Program-made: the position numbers and the translations under genes
Origin: Streptococcus sp. zg-86
Lineage (GTDB): Bacteria; Bacillota; Bacilli; Lactobacillales; Streptococcaceae
Assembly: GCF_017639855.1 (NCBI RefSeq)
Contig: NZ_CP072115.1
Span: 744,001-808,000 of the forward strand
DNA length: 64,000 bases
Direction: 5' to 3'
Shown here: positions 41,318-51,177 of the stretch, one piece after another
How the letters are laid out: each line of letters opens with the position of its first letter
How positions within the stretch are numbered: the first letter of the stretch is position 1
Notes under the pieces: model-generated
Seen by the model: only the letters and a program-made list of their open reading frames with translations
Told to the model about the DNA's origin: nothing
Database searches by the model: none

Positions 41318-42151
41318 GAGGTCATTTTACATGAGAGTCAGCCATCCTAGAAGCCTAGTCAGCCATTTTTGTATGAAAGTCAGCTAGCCTAGGATTCAAA
41401 TGAGTCATTTTACATGAGAGTCAGCTAGCCTAGGATTCAAATGAGTCATTTTACATGAAAGTCAGCTAGCCTAGGATTCAATTGAGTCATTTTACATGAG
41501 AGTCAGCTAGCCTAGGATTCAAATGAGTCAATTTTACATGAGAGTCAGCTAGCCTAGGATTCAAATGAGTCAATTTTTCATGAAATCCAGTCAGCCTAAA
41601 AGTCTAGTGAGTCATTTTTTATGAGAGTTAGCCAGCCTAGGATTTAAGTGAGCAATTTTTTTATGAAGGACAGCCATCCTAGAAGCCAAATGAGTCATTT
41701 TTCATGAGAGTTAACTAGCCTAGGATTTAAGTGAGCAATTTTTTTATGAAGGACAACCATCCTAGAAGCCAAATGAGTCATTTTTGCATGAAAGTCAGCT
41801 AGCCTAGAAACTAATTGAGCTAATTTTTTGTGAGTTATAGCCATCCTAGAAGCCAAATGAGTCATTTTACATGAGATTCAGTTAGCCTAGAAACTAATTG
41901 AGCTAATTTTTTGTGAGGTTACAGCCATCCTAGAAGCCAAATGAGTCATTTTTGCATGAAAGTCAGCTAGCCTAGGATTCAATTGAGTCAATTTTTCATG
42001 AAAGTCAGCTAGCCTAGGATTCAAATGAGTCAATTTTTCATGAAAGTCAGCTAGCCTAGGATTCAAATGAGTCAATTTTTCATGAAATTCAGTCAGCCTA
42101 AAAGTTTAGTGAGTCATTTTTCATGAGAGTTAGCCAGCCTAGAAATTTAGT
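41318..42151. repeat. Tandem array of about 20 units of 41-43 bp
   Basis: Each unit runs GAGTCATTTT(A/T)CATGA, GAGTCAGCTAGCCTAGGATT, CAAAT, with variants at fixed positions (GCTAGCC or GCCATCC; GATTCAAAT, AAGCCAAAT or AAACTAATT). Unit types recur in blocks: units 8-9 are repeated as 10-11, units 12-13 as 14-15, and units 7-8 resemble 19-20, so the array grew by higher-order duplication. Units are contiguous with no unique spacers, so it is not CRISPR. Confidence 0.92.
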
Positions 42152-42271
42152 GCTCGATTTTTCGTGAACGACAGGCTAAAACTGAAGCGAGCCAAATGAG
42201 TTTTTTGCATCTATGCTATTTAAGAGAGGAGCAAAAGATTATCGTTGCTTTTGATAGAGTACCTCTATAAA

Positions 42272-42307
42272 AAAACTGCCTAGAACTTATGGTGTCTAGG
42301 CGGTTTT
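42272..42307. terminator. Bidirectional terminator
   Basis: AAAACTGCCTAGA pairs with TCTAGGCGGTTTT (one G-T). It lies 9 bases behind the stop of the minus-strand gene at 42316. Confidence 0.75.
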
Positions 42308-42315
42308 ATCGAGTA

Positions 42316-42519
42316 TTAGCAATTACACCCTAGAAAGAGGAATGATAGGATAATGTAGAGCACGCACCCTAGAAGGGCGAGGTAGCCAAGGAGAAAAATT
42401 GTTTTGACTGTTTTTGATAAAATCAAGGTATTGAATCGCTTGATAAAGGTAATCCCAAGTAGGATATAGGCGACCACAATGATCATCAAAAACAGATGAA
42501 AATAGAGCAAGATAGACAT
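42316..42519 (-). CDS. Small two-helix membrane protein, unknown function
   Basis: A 67-residue protein with two hydrophobic segments (about 3-24 and 39-62) separated by a short basic stretch (KRFNTLILSKTVK) and ending FLGCNC. The ribosome binding site is modest (AAAAGAG). A clean terminator directly behind the stop and the absence of competing frames support it as a real gene. I do not recognise a family. It is divergent from rexB. Confidence 0.55.
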   Translation of the reverse strand: MSILLYFHLFLMIIVVAYILLGITFIKRFNTLILSKTVKTIFLLGYLALLGCVLYIILSFLFLGCNC

Positions 42520-42631
42520 AGTGGCTCTTTTCTGGTCAGTTGATTTGTCACGTAATCGCCTTCTACCATCAGTTTATCACTTTTTTTAGCATGTCAACTA
42601 ATGAAGTAACAGGGTATCTTTGTTTGACTTT

Positions 42632-42640
42632 TGGTATAAT
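42632..42640 (+). promoter_or_regulatory. Extended -10 of the rexBA operon
   Basis: TGGTATAAT ends 40 bases before the rexB ATG. The -35 is weak. Confidence 0.55.
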
Positions 42641-42680
42641 AGAGAAAGAGACTGATAGAATAGGAGAAATCAGATAGCCT

Positions 42681-45600
42681 ATGAAATTATACTACGCAGA
42701 TATTCGCTATCCTTTGACCACTTTTTTAGCCAAAACGGCAAGGGATTATACACAGGAAGGCAAGCGTGTTTTTTATATTGCCCCCAATTCGCTATCTTTT
42801 GAAAAAGAGAGAGCTGTCCTTGCTAGTTTAGAGGAAAAAGGTTCCTTTGACATGATGGTCACACGCTTTGAGCAGTTGGCGCGCTATTTTTCTCTGGAAC
42901 AGACAGAAGAAAAGCAAGCACTAGATGATACTGGCTTGATTATGCTCTTCTTTCGGATTTTATCGCAAATGGACGAGGCAGATTTCAAGGTCTATGGAAA
43001 GGTGAAGCAAGACATTCCCTTTATTCAGCAACTAGCGGACTTGTATAAGGAAATGCAGCGTTCCAATCTGACAATTGGGGATTTAATCAACCTAGATTCT
43101 CCAGACAAAGAGGCAGATTTGGTCATGATTTTGACAGCCTTTGAAGAGGTCATGGTACGAGAAGGCTTTCACATTGCGGGTAAGATGGCTTCGTTTCGTC
43201 AGGCTGTTGAATCAGGCCAGCTCAATCAGGAATTAGCAGCTGTCGTCCTAATTGTGGACGGTTTTACCCGTTTTTCGGCTGAGGAAGAAGCGCTGATTGC
43301 CGCTCTGCATAGTCGGGTAGCAGACATAGTGATTGCCACCTATGCCAGTCAAAAAGCCTATCAATCTCCTTATATTGAGGGAAATGTTTATCAGGTAGGG
43401 GTGGAATTTCTCCGTCATCTAGCTCAGACTTTTCAAGCTAAGCCTTGCTATTTAGAAGCTCAAACAGCTGGAGATGTTTTTGCTAGCATTTCAAAAGCAA
43501 TCGAAGGTCATTATGATTTTTCTGGAGGTCAGTTAGAAGGGGGAGTTAGCGACCAATCAGCTATCCAGCTCTGGCATGTCACCAATCAAAAAGAAGAAGT
43601 CCGTCAGCTGGCACTTAATATTCGTCAGTTACTCCACCAAGGTGAACGGTATAAGGATATAGTTGTGCTCTTAGGAGATGTGGATAGTTATGGTTTACAG
43701 TTAGGAAAAATCTTTGACCAGTACGATATTCCCTATTATCTAGGACGAGCTGAAGAGATGAGCCATCATCCCTTGATTCATTTCATCGAATCTTTGGAGC
43801 GTTTAAAGCGTTATCGTTTCCGGACAGAAGATATGCTCAATCTCTTAAAATCAGGTCTCTACCAGCAGTGGTCCCAAGACAAATTAGATCTCTTTGAGCA
43901 GTATCTCTTATTTGCAGATGTGAAGGGACAGGCTCAATTTGAGCGAGCTTTTACTGCTACAAATGGCAATTGGTATGACCTAAAAACGCTTAATCAGATC
44001 CGTGAGAAAATCATGGAACCCTTAGCCGTCTTTTTCAAGGCTCGTGCTCAATCAGGAAAGAGTCTACTTGCTAAGTTCAGCACCTTTTGCGAGGCAATTG
44101 CCTTACCAACCAATATGGAGGCCTTATCAGCACACTTGGGAGAGTCAGAGCAGGAAAAAGATGAGCAAGTCTGGAATCGCTTTAGCCATCTCTTAGAGAA
44201 TATGCATCAGATTTTTTCAGATGAGCAGCTGACAGTAGCTGATTTTCTAGCGATTTTGCGTGCTGGAATGCTGGCAAGTACCTATCGAACAGTTCCTGCA
44301 ACTGTTGATGTGGTTCGGGTCAAATCCTATGATCTGATTGAGCCGCATACAGCCAAGTATGTCTTTGCTTTGGGGCTTACCCAATCCAACTTTCCAAAGC
44401 TCGGCAAGAATACGAGTTTGGTGACAGATGCAGAACGTGTGCGGATTAACGAAGCAGCGGGTCCCTTTGCGCGATTTGATGTGGTCAGTCAGGAGCATAC
44501 CAAGAAGAATCATTTTGCCATGATTTCTCTGCTCAATGCTGCAAGTAAGCAGTTGGTGTTATCTGCTTCACAAGTAACAAATGAGACTGATGATGATTTA
44601 TCACCTTACCTGAAACTCCTACAGCAGTTTGGAATCAAAAAAGAAGAAAAAGGAAAAGAAACAGGTTTTCAACGGTCTGACTTGGCTCATTACAAGAGCT
44701 TGCTAGCTCGAGTGATTGAGGCCAATCGCCTGCCCTTTGAGGTCGAATGGACAAAGACAGAAGAAACCTTCTGGTTGGTAGCGATTCGCTATCTACGTAA
44801 GAAATTAGAACAAGAGAGAATTGTCATTCCAGCCATTACAGGTGATGTAGAGTCAAGTCCTTTGGCGACTGAGACACTCGCTGTTCTTTATCCTACAGAC
44901 CAACCACTTGTCTTATCGGCTTCTAGCTTGACGGATTTTTATCAGAATGAGTACCTCTATTTTATCAAGCATGTTTTGCACTTGAGAGAACGTGACAGTA
45001 TTCATCCAGATGCACGAAGTCACGGGAATTTTCTTCACCGTATTTTTGAAAAAGTCACGGCAAATCAGAGCGATCAATCCTTTGATGAAAAATTACAAGA
45101 GGCCATGGCAGAAACGCGTAAAGAGCCAGCTTTTGAAGCACTCTATCAATTTAATACAGAAAGTCGTTTCTCTGAGACGGTTTTGCTTGATATTGCGCGT
45201 GCAACCTCTCTTGTTTTACAAGCAGATCCGATTACGCAAGTTGTGGCCAATGAAGCTGTTTTCGGTCGAGAGCAAGAGCCATTTTTAACCTTGCCGAATG
45301 GACGACCGCTGCAAGTTGTGGGGAAAATGGATCGTCTGGATCAATTGACGTCAGATCAGGCCTTTGGGGTAGTGGATTACAAATCAAGTGAAAATCAGTT
45401 TAAGATTGACCGTTTTTACAATGGCTTGAGTCCACAGCTGATGACCTACATCGCAGCGGTTCAGCAATTACCAGCATTTAGCCAGTCAGAGAAGATTTTT
45501 GGGGCCATGTATCTGCATATGCTAGACCCAATTGTGGCCTTGACGGACATGAAATCAGATGACCAAGTGCTTGAAAAAACCTACAAATCCTTGATTTACA

Positions 45601-45926
45601 AGGGACTCTTTATCGAAGAAGAAAGCAATCGTCTCAATCAATTCTATGCAAAATCTAAGTCCTCACTCTTCACACAAGAAGAGTTAGGAACCATGCTGAG
45701 CCATAATCAGGTCTTATATAGAGGAGCAGCAGAGCGGATTTTAGCAGGACAGTTTGCAGTGAACCCCTATACTGAAGATGGACGCTCTATCGCAGGCAAC
45801 CAATTAAATGCCATTACTAGTTTTGAAGCAGATCGCCATTTCCCATTAGCCCGCAAATTGATAAGAGGTGGCAAGAAAGAAGAATGGTTGGAGAGAATGA
45901 AGAAAGGAGTAGCAGATGAGCTTTGA
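42681..45926 (+). CDS. rexB: ATP-dependent helicase/deoxyribonuclease subunit B
   Basis: RexB is the streptococcal/lactococcal AddB counterpart; with RexA it forms the Chi-regulated exonuclease that processes double-strand breaks for recombination. The 1081-residue protein starts MKLYYADIRYPLTTFLAKTA and lacks an obvious Walker A, as is usual for RexB. The C-terminal RecB-type nuclease motif is present: MDRLDQL then GVVDYKSSENQF (about residue 890-905). GGAG lies rather far (about 14 bases) upstream of the ATG. It overlaps rexA by 11 bases. Confidence 0.95.
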   Translation: MKLYYADIRYPLTTFLAKTARDYTQEGKRVFYIAPNSLSFEKERAVLASLEEKGSFDMMVTRFEQLARYFSLEQTEEKQALDDTGLIMLFFRILSQMDEADFKVYGKVKQDIPFIQQLADLYKEMQRSNLTIGDLINLDSPDKEADLVMILTAFEEVMVREGFHIAGKMASFRQAVESGQLNQELAAVVLIVDGFTRFSAEEEALIAALHSRVADIVIATYASQKAYQSPYIEGNVYQVGVEFLRHLAQTFQAKPCYLEAQTAGDVFASISKAIEGHYDFSGGQLEGGVSDQSAIQLWHVTNQKEEVRQLALNIRQLLHQGERYKDIVVLLGDVDSYGLQLGKIFDQYDIPYYLGRAEEMSHHPLIHFIESLERLKRYRFRTEDMLNLLKSGLYQQWSQDKLDLFEQYLLFADVKGQAQFERAFTATNGNWYDLKTLNQIREKIMEPLAVFFKARAQSGKSLLAKFSTFCEAIALPTNMEALSAHLGESEQEKDEQVWNRFSHLLENMHQIFSDEQLTVADFLAILRAGMLASTYRTVPATVDVVRVKSYDLIEPHTAKYVFALGLTQSNFPKLGKNTSLVTDAERVRINEAAGPFARFDVVSQEHTKKNHFAMISLLNAASKQLVLSASQVTNETDDDLSPYLKLLQQFGIKKEEKGKETGFQRSDLAHYKSLLARVIEANRLPFEVEWTKTEETFWLVAIRYLRKKLEQERIVIPAITGDVESSPLATETLAVLYPTDQPLVLSASSLTDFYQNEYLYFIKHVLHLRERDSIHPDARSHGNFLHRIFEKVTANQSDQSFDEKLQEAMAETRKEPAFEALYQFNTESRFSETVLLDIARATSLVLQADPITQVVANEAVFGREQEPFLTLPNGRPLQVVGKMDRLDQLTSDQAFGVVDYKSSENQFKIDRFYNGLSPQLMTYIAAVQQLPAFSQSEKIFGAMYLHMLDPIVALTDMKSDDQVLEKTYKSLIYKGLFIEEESNRLNQFYAKSKSSLFTQEELGTMLSHNQVLYRGAAERILAGQFAVNPYTEDGRSIAGNQLNAITSFEADRHFPLARKLIRGGKKEEWLERMKKGVADEL

Positions 45927-48900
45927 ACGATTTTTAAGCCCCTTAGAGATTGAGGAAGTCCAAAGGGAAGAGGTGCAATCGGATAAGCCACAAAAACGGA
46001 CACCTGAGCAAATTGAAGCCATTTATACCAACGGTCAAAATGTCTTAGTATCTGCCTCAGCTGGCTCAGGAAAGACCTTCGTCATGGTGGAGCGGATTTT
46101 GGATAAGCTGAAGCGGGGAATTCGGATTGACCAACTCTTTATCTCTACCTTTACAGTTAAGGCAGCAGGCGAGTTAAAAGAACGGATTGAACGGAAGTTG
46201 ACACAGGCTATCCTAGATAGTCAGGATGAAGAACAAAAACGCCACCTGTCTGAACAGTTGACAAATCTTCCGCATGCCGCGATTGGGACCATGGATGCCT
46301 TTACCCAGCAGCTGGTGACAACCTATGGCTATCTCTTAGGACTTGCTCCGACGTTTCGTATCTTACAGGATCAAAATGAGCAAGATTTACTCAAGCAAGA
46401 AGTATTTGCAGACCTGTTTGCAGACTATATGACAGGAAAAGACCAGGCGGTCTTTCAGCAGTTGGTGCGGAATTTTTCAGGTCATCGCAAGGATAGCAAG
46501 GCCTTTCGAGATGTAGTTGAGCAGATTCACACCTTTAGTCAGTCAACCAGCAATCCCCGTGTTTGGTTAGAAGAAACCTTCTTAAAAGGTCATGAGGAAT
46601 TGACGAGCCTTGAAAGCATGCCTTTTTCGATTTTTGAGGGCTTGTTAGACAGCATGGAGCGGGTAGCCAATGAGTTACAGGATGTGACGGATTTACCAGA
46701 TTACAAAAAAGCGACCAAGACAGGAAAACCAACAGCGACTTACAGCAAACATTCCGCCATCATCACGCAACTAAGAGAGTTGGTGGAAAAGCACGATAGC
46801 AGTCGGAAAATGGAGCAACTACCAAAGTTAGTTGCGCAATTGGTAACCATCTTGCCTGCTGGTGACGACGTAACGGTGGCTGGTGAAAAATATCTAGTCT
46901 TTAAGGACTTGCAGGAACGCTTGACCAATCTAAAACATGTGAAGACGGTTCTTGACTACCAACCTCACATACTGCCATTATTGACGCTACTGAGAGAATT
47001 TGTCCTTGATTTTTCTGACCAATACCTTCAGCGAAAGATACAGGAAAATAGCTATGAATTTACGGATATTAGCCATTTTGCCATTCAAATTTTGGCAGAT
47101 TATCCAGAGATTCGGCAACTCTATCAGTCAACCTATCACGAGGTTATGGTCGATGAGTATCAGGACAATAACCATATTCAAGAGCGGATGTTGGACTTGC
47201 TATCAAATGGTCATAACCGCTTTATGGTGGGCGATATCAAGCAGTCTATCTACCGCTTTCGTCAGGCAGACCCACAGATTTTCCAAACGAAGTTTGAACT
47301 GTATCAGACGGATCCAAGAGCTGGCAAATTGATTCTCCTTAAAGAAAATTTCCGTAGTCAGTCTGAGGTGTTAGATGCAACGAATGCGATTTTTACACGC
47401 TTAATGGACAGGGAAGTGGGGCAAATTACCTATGATGAAACCCATACCTTGGTTGCAGGAAGTGACAATCAAAAAATCCCTCATCCAGCAAATCAAATGG
47501 CATACCTCATTTACAACACAGATGTCGCTGAGGAATTGGAACAAGAGGGTATTAGTGCTGGTGAAGTGGAGCTAGTGGTTAAGGAAATTATTCGCCTGCA
47601 TAATGAGGAACAGGTCGCTTTTTCTGATATTGCCTTACTAGTGTCTTCTCGGACACGAAATGATGCTATTTTACGTAGTTTTGAGCAACATGGGATTCCC
47701 TTGGTATCTGACGGAGGTGAGGCGCACTATCTCAAATCCTTGGAAGTGATGGTCATGTTGGATACCTTGCGGACAATTAACAATCCCCTCAATGACTATC
47801 CCTTACTTGCTCTTTTGAAATCTCCTATGTTTCGTTTAACAGAAGATGAGTTGACACGGATTGCCTTACAGGCGGAATCAGCGTATTTCTATCAGAAATT
47901 TCAACTAGCCTTGACAGATGGTGGAGCGCATCCTGAATTGATTTCCCTTCCTTTCAAGCAGAAGTTGGAACACATTCAAGCCTATCTATCTAACTGGAGA
48001 AGCTATGCGAAAACCCATTCCATTTATGATTTGATTTGGAAGATTTTTAACGAGAAGTTTTACTATGATTATGTCGGTGCCCTGCCAAATGGAGAAAAGC
48101 GCCAAGCCAATCTTTATGCGCTGGGATTACGAGCCAATCAATTTGAAAAAACAGGCTTTAAGGGGCTGGCTCGTTTTATCACGATGATTGACAAGCTCAT
48201 TGCTAGTAATTATGATTTAGCAGATGTCGAAGTAACCAAGCCCCAAGATGCCGTTCAGCTGATGACCATTCATAAGAGCAAGGGTTTGGAATTTCCCTAT
48301 GTCTTTCTATTGAACATGGATAAGAACTTTAGCCGTCAAGAAAGCAAGAATCCGATTATTCTGAGCAGGGAAAATGGAATTGGAGCTCAATACCTAGCAG
48401 ATATGGGGGATAAGTTTGAGACACCGCTACCTCATGTGCGTGTCCGGATCAATACGCTCCCTTATCAATTCAATAAGGAAGAATTGAAACGCTTGAGCCT
48501 GTCTGAACAGATGCGCTTGCTCTATGTGGCAATGACACGGGCTGAGAAGAAACTGTACTTGGTCGGAAAAGGAAGTCAGGAAAAATTGGCGAACAAGTAC
48601 GATGGAAAATCCCGTTTCGGTGTACTTGCCCAGTCTACACGAGAGACAATGACCAATTTTCAGGATTGGATTTTAGCTATTGAAGAGGCCTTTAAGGGAC
48701 AGGATTTGCATTTTACAAAGACCTTTGTTGGAGCTGAAGACCTGACTCCAGAAAAAATCGGTCAATTAAAGGTAACCTCCTCTTTACCAAGGGATACGGT
48801 CAGAGATAACCGTCAGTCAGAAGAGATTGTCGCTGCACTAAAACAATTAGAAGCTGTTGAAGAACTCAATCAACGCTATCAAGCTGCGATTGACTTGCCC

Positions 48901-49515
48901 AGTGTGCGGACGCCGAGCCAGATTAAAAAACTCTACGAGCCAGTCTTAGCAGATGATGGACTCGCTATCATGGAAAAATTTGTTCCCAAGCGGACATTTC
49001 GCTTACCAGACTTTGGTCGTCAACAGGTAACAGGGGCACAGATTGGCTCTGCTGTCCATGAGTTGATGCAGCGCTTGCCACTGGTCAATCCTATGACAGT
49101 TGAACTTGTAGAAGAGACCCTTGCAAAGATTCATGCCACAGAAGCTGTTAAGGCAAGAATTGATGTAGCGAAGATTAGGGCATTCTTTGAGACTCCGCTA
49201 GGACAAGAAATAGTGACACAGAAGGAATTGGTTCGCCGAGAACAGCCATTTGCTGTTTTGCAAACCGATGCGTCTGCCAATGAAGACTATGTATTACGTG
49301 GAATCATAGACGGATTTATCCATTATGGAGATTATATCGTGCTGTTTGACTATAAAACGGACCATTATCAGCAACCCAGTCAGTTGGCAGAGCGGTATCG
49401 TAGCCAAATGCAACTCTATGCTGATGCTCTCAAGCAGGCTTACCGAGTAGAGAGGGTTGAAAAATACTTGATTCTACTGGGTGGGGAGAAGATTGAAGTA
49501 GTTCATTTACCATAA
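45916..49515 (+). CDS. rexA: ATP-dependent helicase/nuclease subunit A
   Basis: RexA (AddA) provides the 3'-5' helicase and one nuclease of the break-processing complex. The 1199-residue protein has Walker A SASAGSGKT (about 46-54), motif Ia FTVKAAGELKERIER, Walker B VDEYQDNNHIQ, GDIKQSIYRFRQAD, NFRSQSEVL, motif V LMTIHKSKGLEFPYV, motif VI LLYVAMTRAEKKLYL, and a C-terminal nuclease domain with GSAVHELMQ, GIIDGFIHY and FDYKTD. Its ATG lies 11 bases inside the end of rexB, so the two are translationally coupled. A hairpin element follows the stop. Confidence 0.96.
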   Translation: MSFERFLSPLEIEEVQREEVQSDKPQKRTPEQIEAIYTNGQNVLVSASAGSGKTFVMVERILDKLKRGIRIDQLFISTFTVKAAGELKERIERKLTQAILDSQDEEQKRHLSEQLTNLPHAAIGTMDAFTQQLVTTYGYLLGLAPTFRILQDQNEQDLLKQEVFADLFADYMTGKDQAVFQQLVRNFSGHRKDSKAFRDVVEQIHTFSQSTSNPRVWLEETFLKGHEELTSLESMPFSIFEGLLDSMERVANELQDVTDLPDYKKATKTGKPTATYSKHSAIITQLRELVEKHDSSRKMEQLPKLVAQLVTILPAGDDVTVAGEKYLVFKDLQERLTNLKHVKTVLDYQPHILPLLTLLREFVLDFSDQYLQRKIQENSYEFTDISHFAIQILADYPEIRQLYQSTYHEVMVDEYQDNNHIQERMLDLLSNGHNRFMVGDIKQSIYRFRQADPQIFQTKFELYQTDPRAGKLILLKENFRSQSEVLDATNAIFTRLMDREVGQITYDETHTLVAGSDNQKIPHPANQMAYLIYNTDVAEELEQEGISAGEVELVVKEIIRLHNEEQVAFSDIALLVSSRTRNDAILRSFEQHGIPLVSDGGEAHYLKSLEVMVMLDTLRTINNPLNDYPLLALLKSPMFRLTEDELTRIALQAESAYFYQKFQLALTDGGAHPELISLPFKQKLEHIQAYLSNWRSYAKTHSIYDLIWKIFNEKFYYDYVGALPNGEKRQANLYALGLRANQFEKTGFKGLARFITMIDKLIASNYDLADVEVTKPQDAVQLMTIHKSKGLEFPYVFLLNMDKNFSRQESKNPIILSRENGIGAQYLADMGDKFETPLPHVRVRINTLPYQFNKEELKRLSLSEQMRLLYVAMTRAEKKLYLVGKGSQEKLANKYDGKSRFGVLAQSTRETMTNFQDWILAIEEAFKGQDLHFTKTFVGAEDLTPEKIGQLKVTSSLPRDTVRDNRQSEEIVAALKQLEAVEELNQRYQAAIDLPSVRTPSQIKKLYEPVLADDGLAIMEKFVPKRTFRLPDFGRQQVTGAQIGSAVHELMQRLPLVNPMTVELVEETLAKIHATEAVKARIDVAKIRAFFETPLGQEIVTQKELVRREQPFAVLQTDASANEDYVLRGIIDGFIHYGDYIVLFDYKTDHYQQPSQLAERYRSQMQLYADALKQAYRVERVEKYLILLGGEKIEVVHLP

Positions 49516-49518
49516 AAA

Positions 49519-49575
49519 AGAAGAGGAGTAGGACTCAATCGTAATTGCACAGCAATCGATAGTCCTCCCTCTTTT
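49519..49575 (+). terminator. Terminator hairpin of rexBA (dispersed element, second copy)
   Basis: AAGAGGAGTAGGACTCAATCG pairs imperfectly with a stretch ending AGTCCTCCCTCTTTT. It shares GGACTCAATCG with the copy at 4351. Confidence 0.65.
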
Positions 49576-49601
49576 ATTGATTACCTTGAGCAGGAATTAT
49601 T

Positions 49602-49708
49602 TTATACTCGTCAAAAATCAAAGTCTGACGTCGTTAACTCACCTTGCTGAACTTCAGTTCTAGCTACGATTTCGTTGCCTAGTCAGATTTTGATTTTTAT
49701 AGAGTATT
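49602..49708. repeat. MITE-like intergenic repeat, copy B
   Basis: Starts TTATACTCGTCAAAAATCA and ends TGATTTTTATAGAGTATTA. Its inside (GTTAACTCACCTTGCTGAAC, CAGTTCTAGCTACGATTTCG) is the reverse complement of copy A at 5367-5474. Confidence 0.8.
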
Positions 49709-49781
49709 ACTTCTATGATTGAGGCTGTTTCCATTGTGAATGATGAAGGGTTTTGTCTTTCTTTTTTATGCCCAAAATCTA

Positions 49782-49790
49782 TGGTATAAT
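49782..49790 (+). promoter_or_regulatory. Extended -10 of the YkgJ-like gene
   Basis: TGGTATAAT, 29 bases before the ATG at 49820. No consensus -35. Confidence 0.5.
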
Positions 49791-49819
49791 AAGGCGAGAA
49801 TAAGGAAGTACAACGGTAT

Positions 49820-50317
49820 ATGAAAGAAAGACAGATTGATATTGAGCATTACAAACAATTAGCCCAGCAAAAGCAGGGGGAGCACCGTAAATTTTTAGCT
49901 ACTTTAAAGAAAAAAGCGCCCAAGGATTTAGATAAGATTGTGCAGCAGGTGCATCAAGAGGTTTTTGAGGAGATTGATTGTACAGCCTGTGCCAACTGTT
50001 GCAAGCATTTGGGTCCTCTTTTTACTGAGGCAGATATTACTCGCATTGCCAAGCATTTTCGGATGAAACTGCCTGTCTTTGAAGACCTCTATCTCAAGGT
50101 AGATGAGGACGGTGATAAGGTTTTTCAAGCCATGCCTTGTCCATTTTTAGGGGAGGATAATCTGTGCAGTATTTACGATGTTCGCCCCAAAGCCTGTCGT
50201 GAATTTCCCCACACGGACCGTAAGAAAATTTACCAAATCAACCATTTGACCATTAAAAATACCCTTACCTGCCCCGCAGCCTACCTCTTTGTAGAGAAGT
50301 TGAGAGAGCGATTGTGA
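49820..50317 (+). CDS. YkgJ-family cysteine-cluster protein
   Basis: A 165-residue cytosolic protein with the YkgJ/CxxCxxCC metal-binding layout: CTACANCCKHLG near residue 54, then CPFLGEDNLCSIYDVRPKAC followed by REFPH, and a last Cys in LTCPAAY. Proteins of this type chelate zinc or iron; the biochemical role is mostly unknown. It has no partner genes nearby. The RNase H gene starts 79 bases downstream with its own ribosome binding site, so cotranscription is possible. Confidence 0.82.
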   Translation: MKERQIDIEHYKQLAQQKQGEHRKFLATLKKKAPKDLDKIVQQVHQEVFEEIDCTACANCCKHLGPLFTEADITRIAKHFRMKLPVFEDLYLKVDEDGDKVFQAMPCPFLGEDNLCSIYDVRPKACREFPHTDRKKIYQINHLTIKNTLTCPAAYLFVEKLRERL

Positions 50318-50396
50318 GAGGAAAGGTTCTGTTCTTTAAAGTCAGATGAAACTGTTAATGAATCAAAGCTAGAGAAACTCTAAAGGAGTAGTAGTG

Positions 50397-50897
50397 ATGG
50401 CAAAGTATATCTTATATACAGATGGTTCTTTTCACCATGAAAATCATAAAAAAACAGTTTCGGCTTATATTGTATTGGATGAGGATGGAAATCTAGTGTG
50501 TAAAGGTAGGAGTTTCGTAAATCCTCAAAAAATAGGTATGCAGTCTTCTACAATGGCTGAATTGAGAGCTGTTATTATCGGCCTGAAAGCTATTCGAAAG
50601 CTGGATAATGACCACCTTATCTCTGTGAATGTTCTAACAGACTATCAAGGATTGCCAGTGTTTCATAAATACTTGCGTAGATATAAGAAAAATAGGCATG
50701 TGAAAGAAATCTTCAAACAAAGGTTAAAACAAGCGGTGTGGCGCTGGTATTATTCAAATTTGATGCATACGATGAAATGCTATGAGTCTATGCAGAAAGA
50801 ATTACAGGTGACTGTTTCTTGGGTTAAGGCACATAGTGGAAATGCTTGGAACAACGAGGTAGATCAGTTAGCAAAACGCTCGATTGGAAAACGTTAG
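50397..50897 (+). CDS. Ribonuclease H-like protein (RNase HI type)
   Basis: A 166-residue protein with the RNase HI fold. The four acidic active-site residues are visible: D9 in YTDGSF, E55 in TMAELRAVI, D82 in LTDYQGLP and D156 in NNEVDQLA, with HSGNAWNN providing the flexible-loop histidine. It should cleave RNA in RNA-DNA hybrids. Compared with E. coli RNase HI it has an extra basic stretch (RRYKKNRHVKEIFKQRLKQA). The ATG at 50397 is chosen because AAAGGAG lies eight bases upstream; a GTG three bases earlier is possible. Streptococci also carry RNase HII/HIII elsewhere, so this is probably accessory. Confidence 0.85.
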   Translation: MAKYILYTDGSFHHENHKKTVSAYIVLDEDGNLVCKGRSFVNPQKIGMQSSTMAELRAVIIGLKAIRKLDNDHLISVNVLTDYQGLPVFHKYLRRYKKNRHVKEIFKQRLKQAVWRWYYSNLMHTMKCYESMQKELQVTVSWVKAHSGNAWNNEVDQLAKRSIGKR

Positions 50898-51046
50898 TCA
50901 GCTGGTGATTTTCTAGGCCTAGTGGATGATAAAAGAGTTTGGATTTGAGCTGCTGTGTATCCTTTATACAAAAACATGTATGATGATATTGCTGACAACC
51001 TGTCTGACAAATATCATAACAAATTACTAACTCAAAAGAAGGTCGT

Positions 51047-51077
51047 ACTTGTATTGTAATAGATACAAGTATTTTTT
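51047..51077 (+). terminator. Terminator
   Basis: ACTTGTAT and ATACAAGT arms with an 8-base loop, followed by ATTTTTTG. Probable end of the RNase H transcript. Confidence 0.75.
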
Positions 51078-51139
51078 GATACCTATACTGTTATGGTACA
51101 AGGTTAAGCATCAGTTGTATGAAATAAAACGGCATACTA

Positions 51140-51177
51140 AAAACACCGCGCCTTTACTACTGAAGATGCGGTGTTTT
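51140..51177. terminator. Terminator of the PTS regulator gene (possibly bidirectional)
   Basis: AAAACACCGC and GCGGTGTTTT arms around an 18-base loop, with A residues on the left (T residues on the minus strand). Confidence 0.75.

Larger units (their letters stand above)
41164..42315. other. Long non-coding region dominated by a 41-bp tandem repeat array
   Basis: 1152 bases between pcrA and a minus-strand membrane-protein gene. It contains a pcrA terminator (41242-41278), the array (41318-42151 with a decayed unit to about 42190) and a bidirectional terminator (42272-42307). No credible gene: the only longer frame (41887-42075, minus) is made of repeat units. Confidence 0.8.
49516..49819. 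other. Intergenic region with a terminator-like hairpin and MITE copy B
   Basis: 304 bases without a gene. 49519-49575 is a hairpin terminator related to that at 4351; 49602-49708 is the repeat element; an extended -10 (TGGTATAAT, 49782-49790) serves the next gene. Confidence 0.7.

Noticed and set aside
41887..42075. Minus-strand gene encoding LNPRLADFHEK repeats
   Set aside because: The frame exists only where units happen to be 42 bases long; neighbouring units of 41 or 43 bases break it. No ribosome binding site.
41318..42190. CRISPR-like array
   Set aside because: The repeat units are contiguous and themselves vary; there are no unique spacers between constant repeats and no cas genes.
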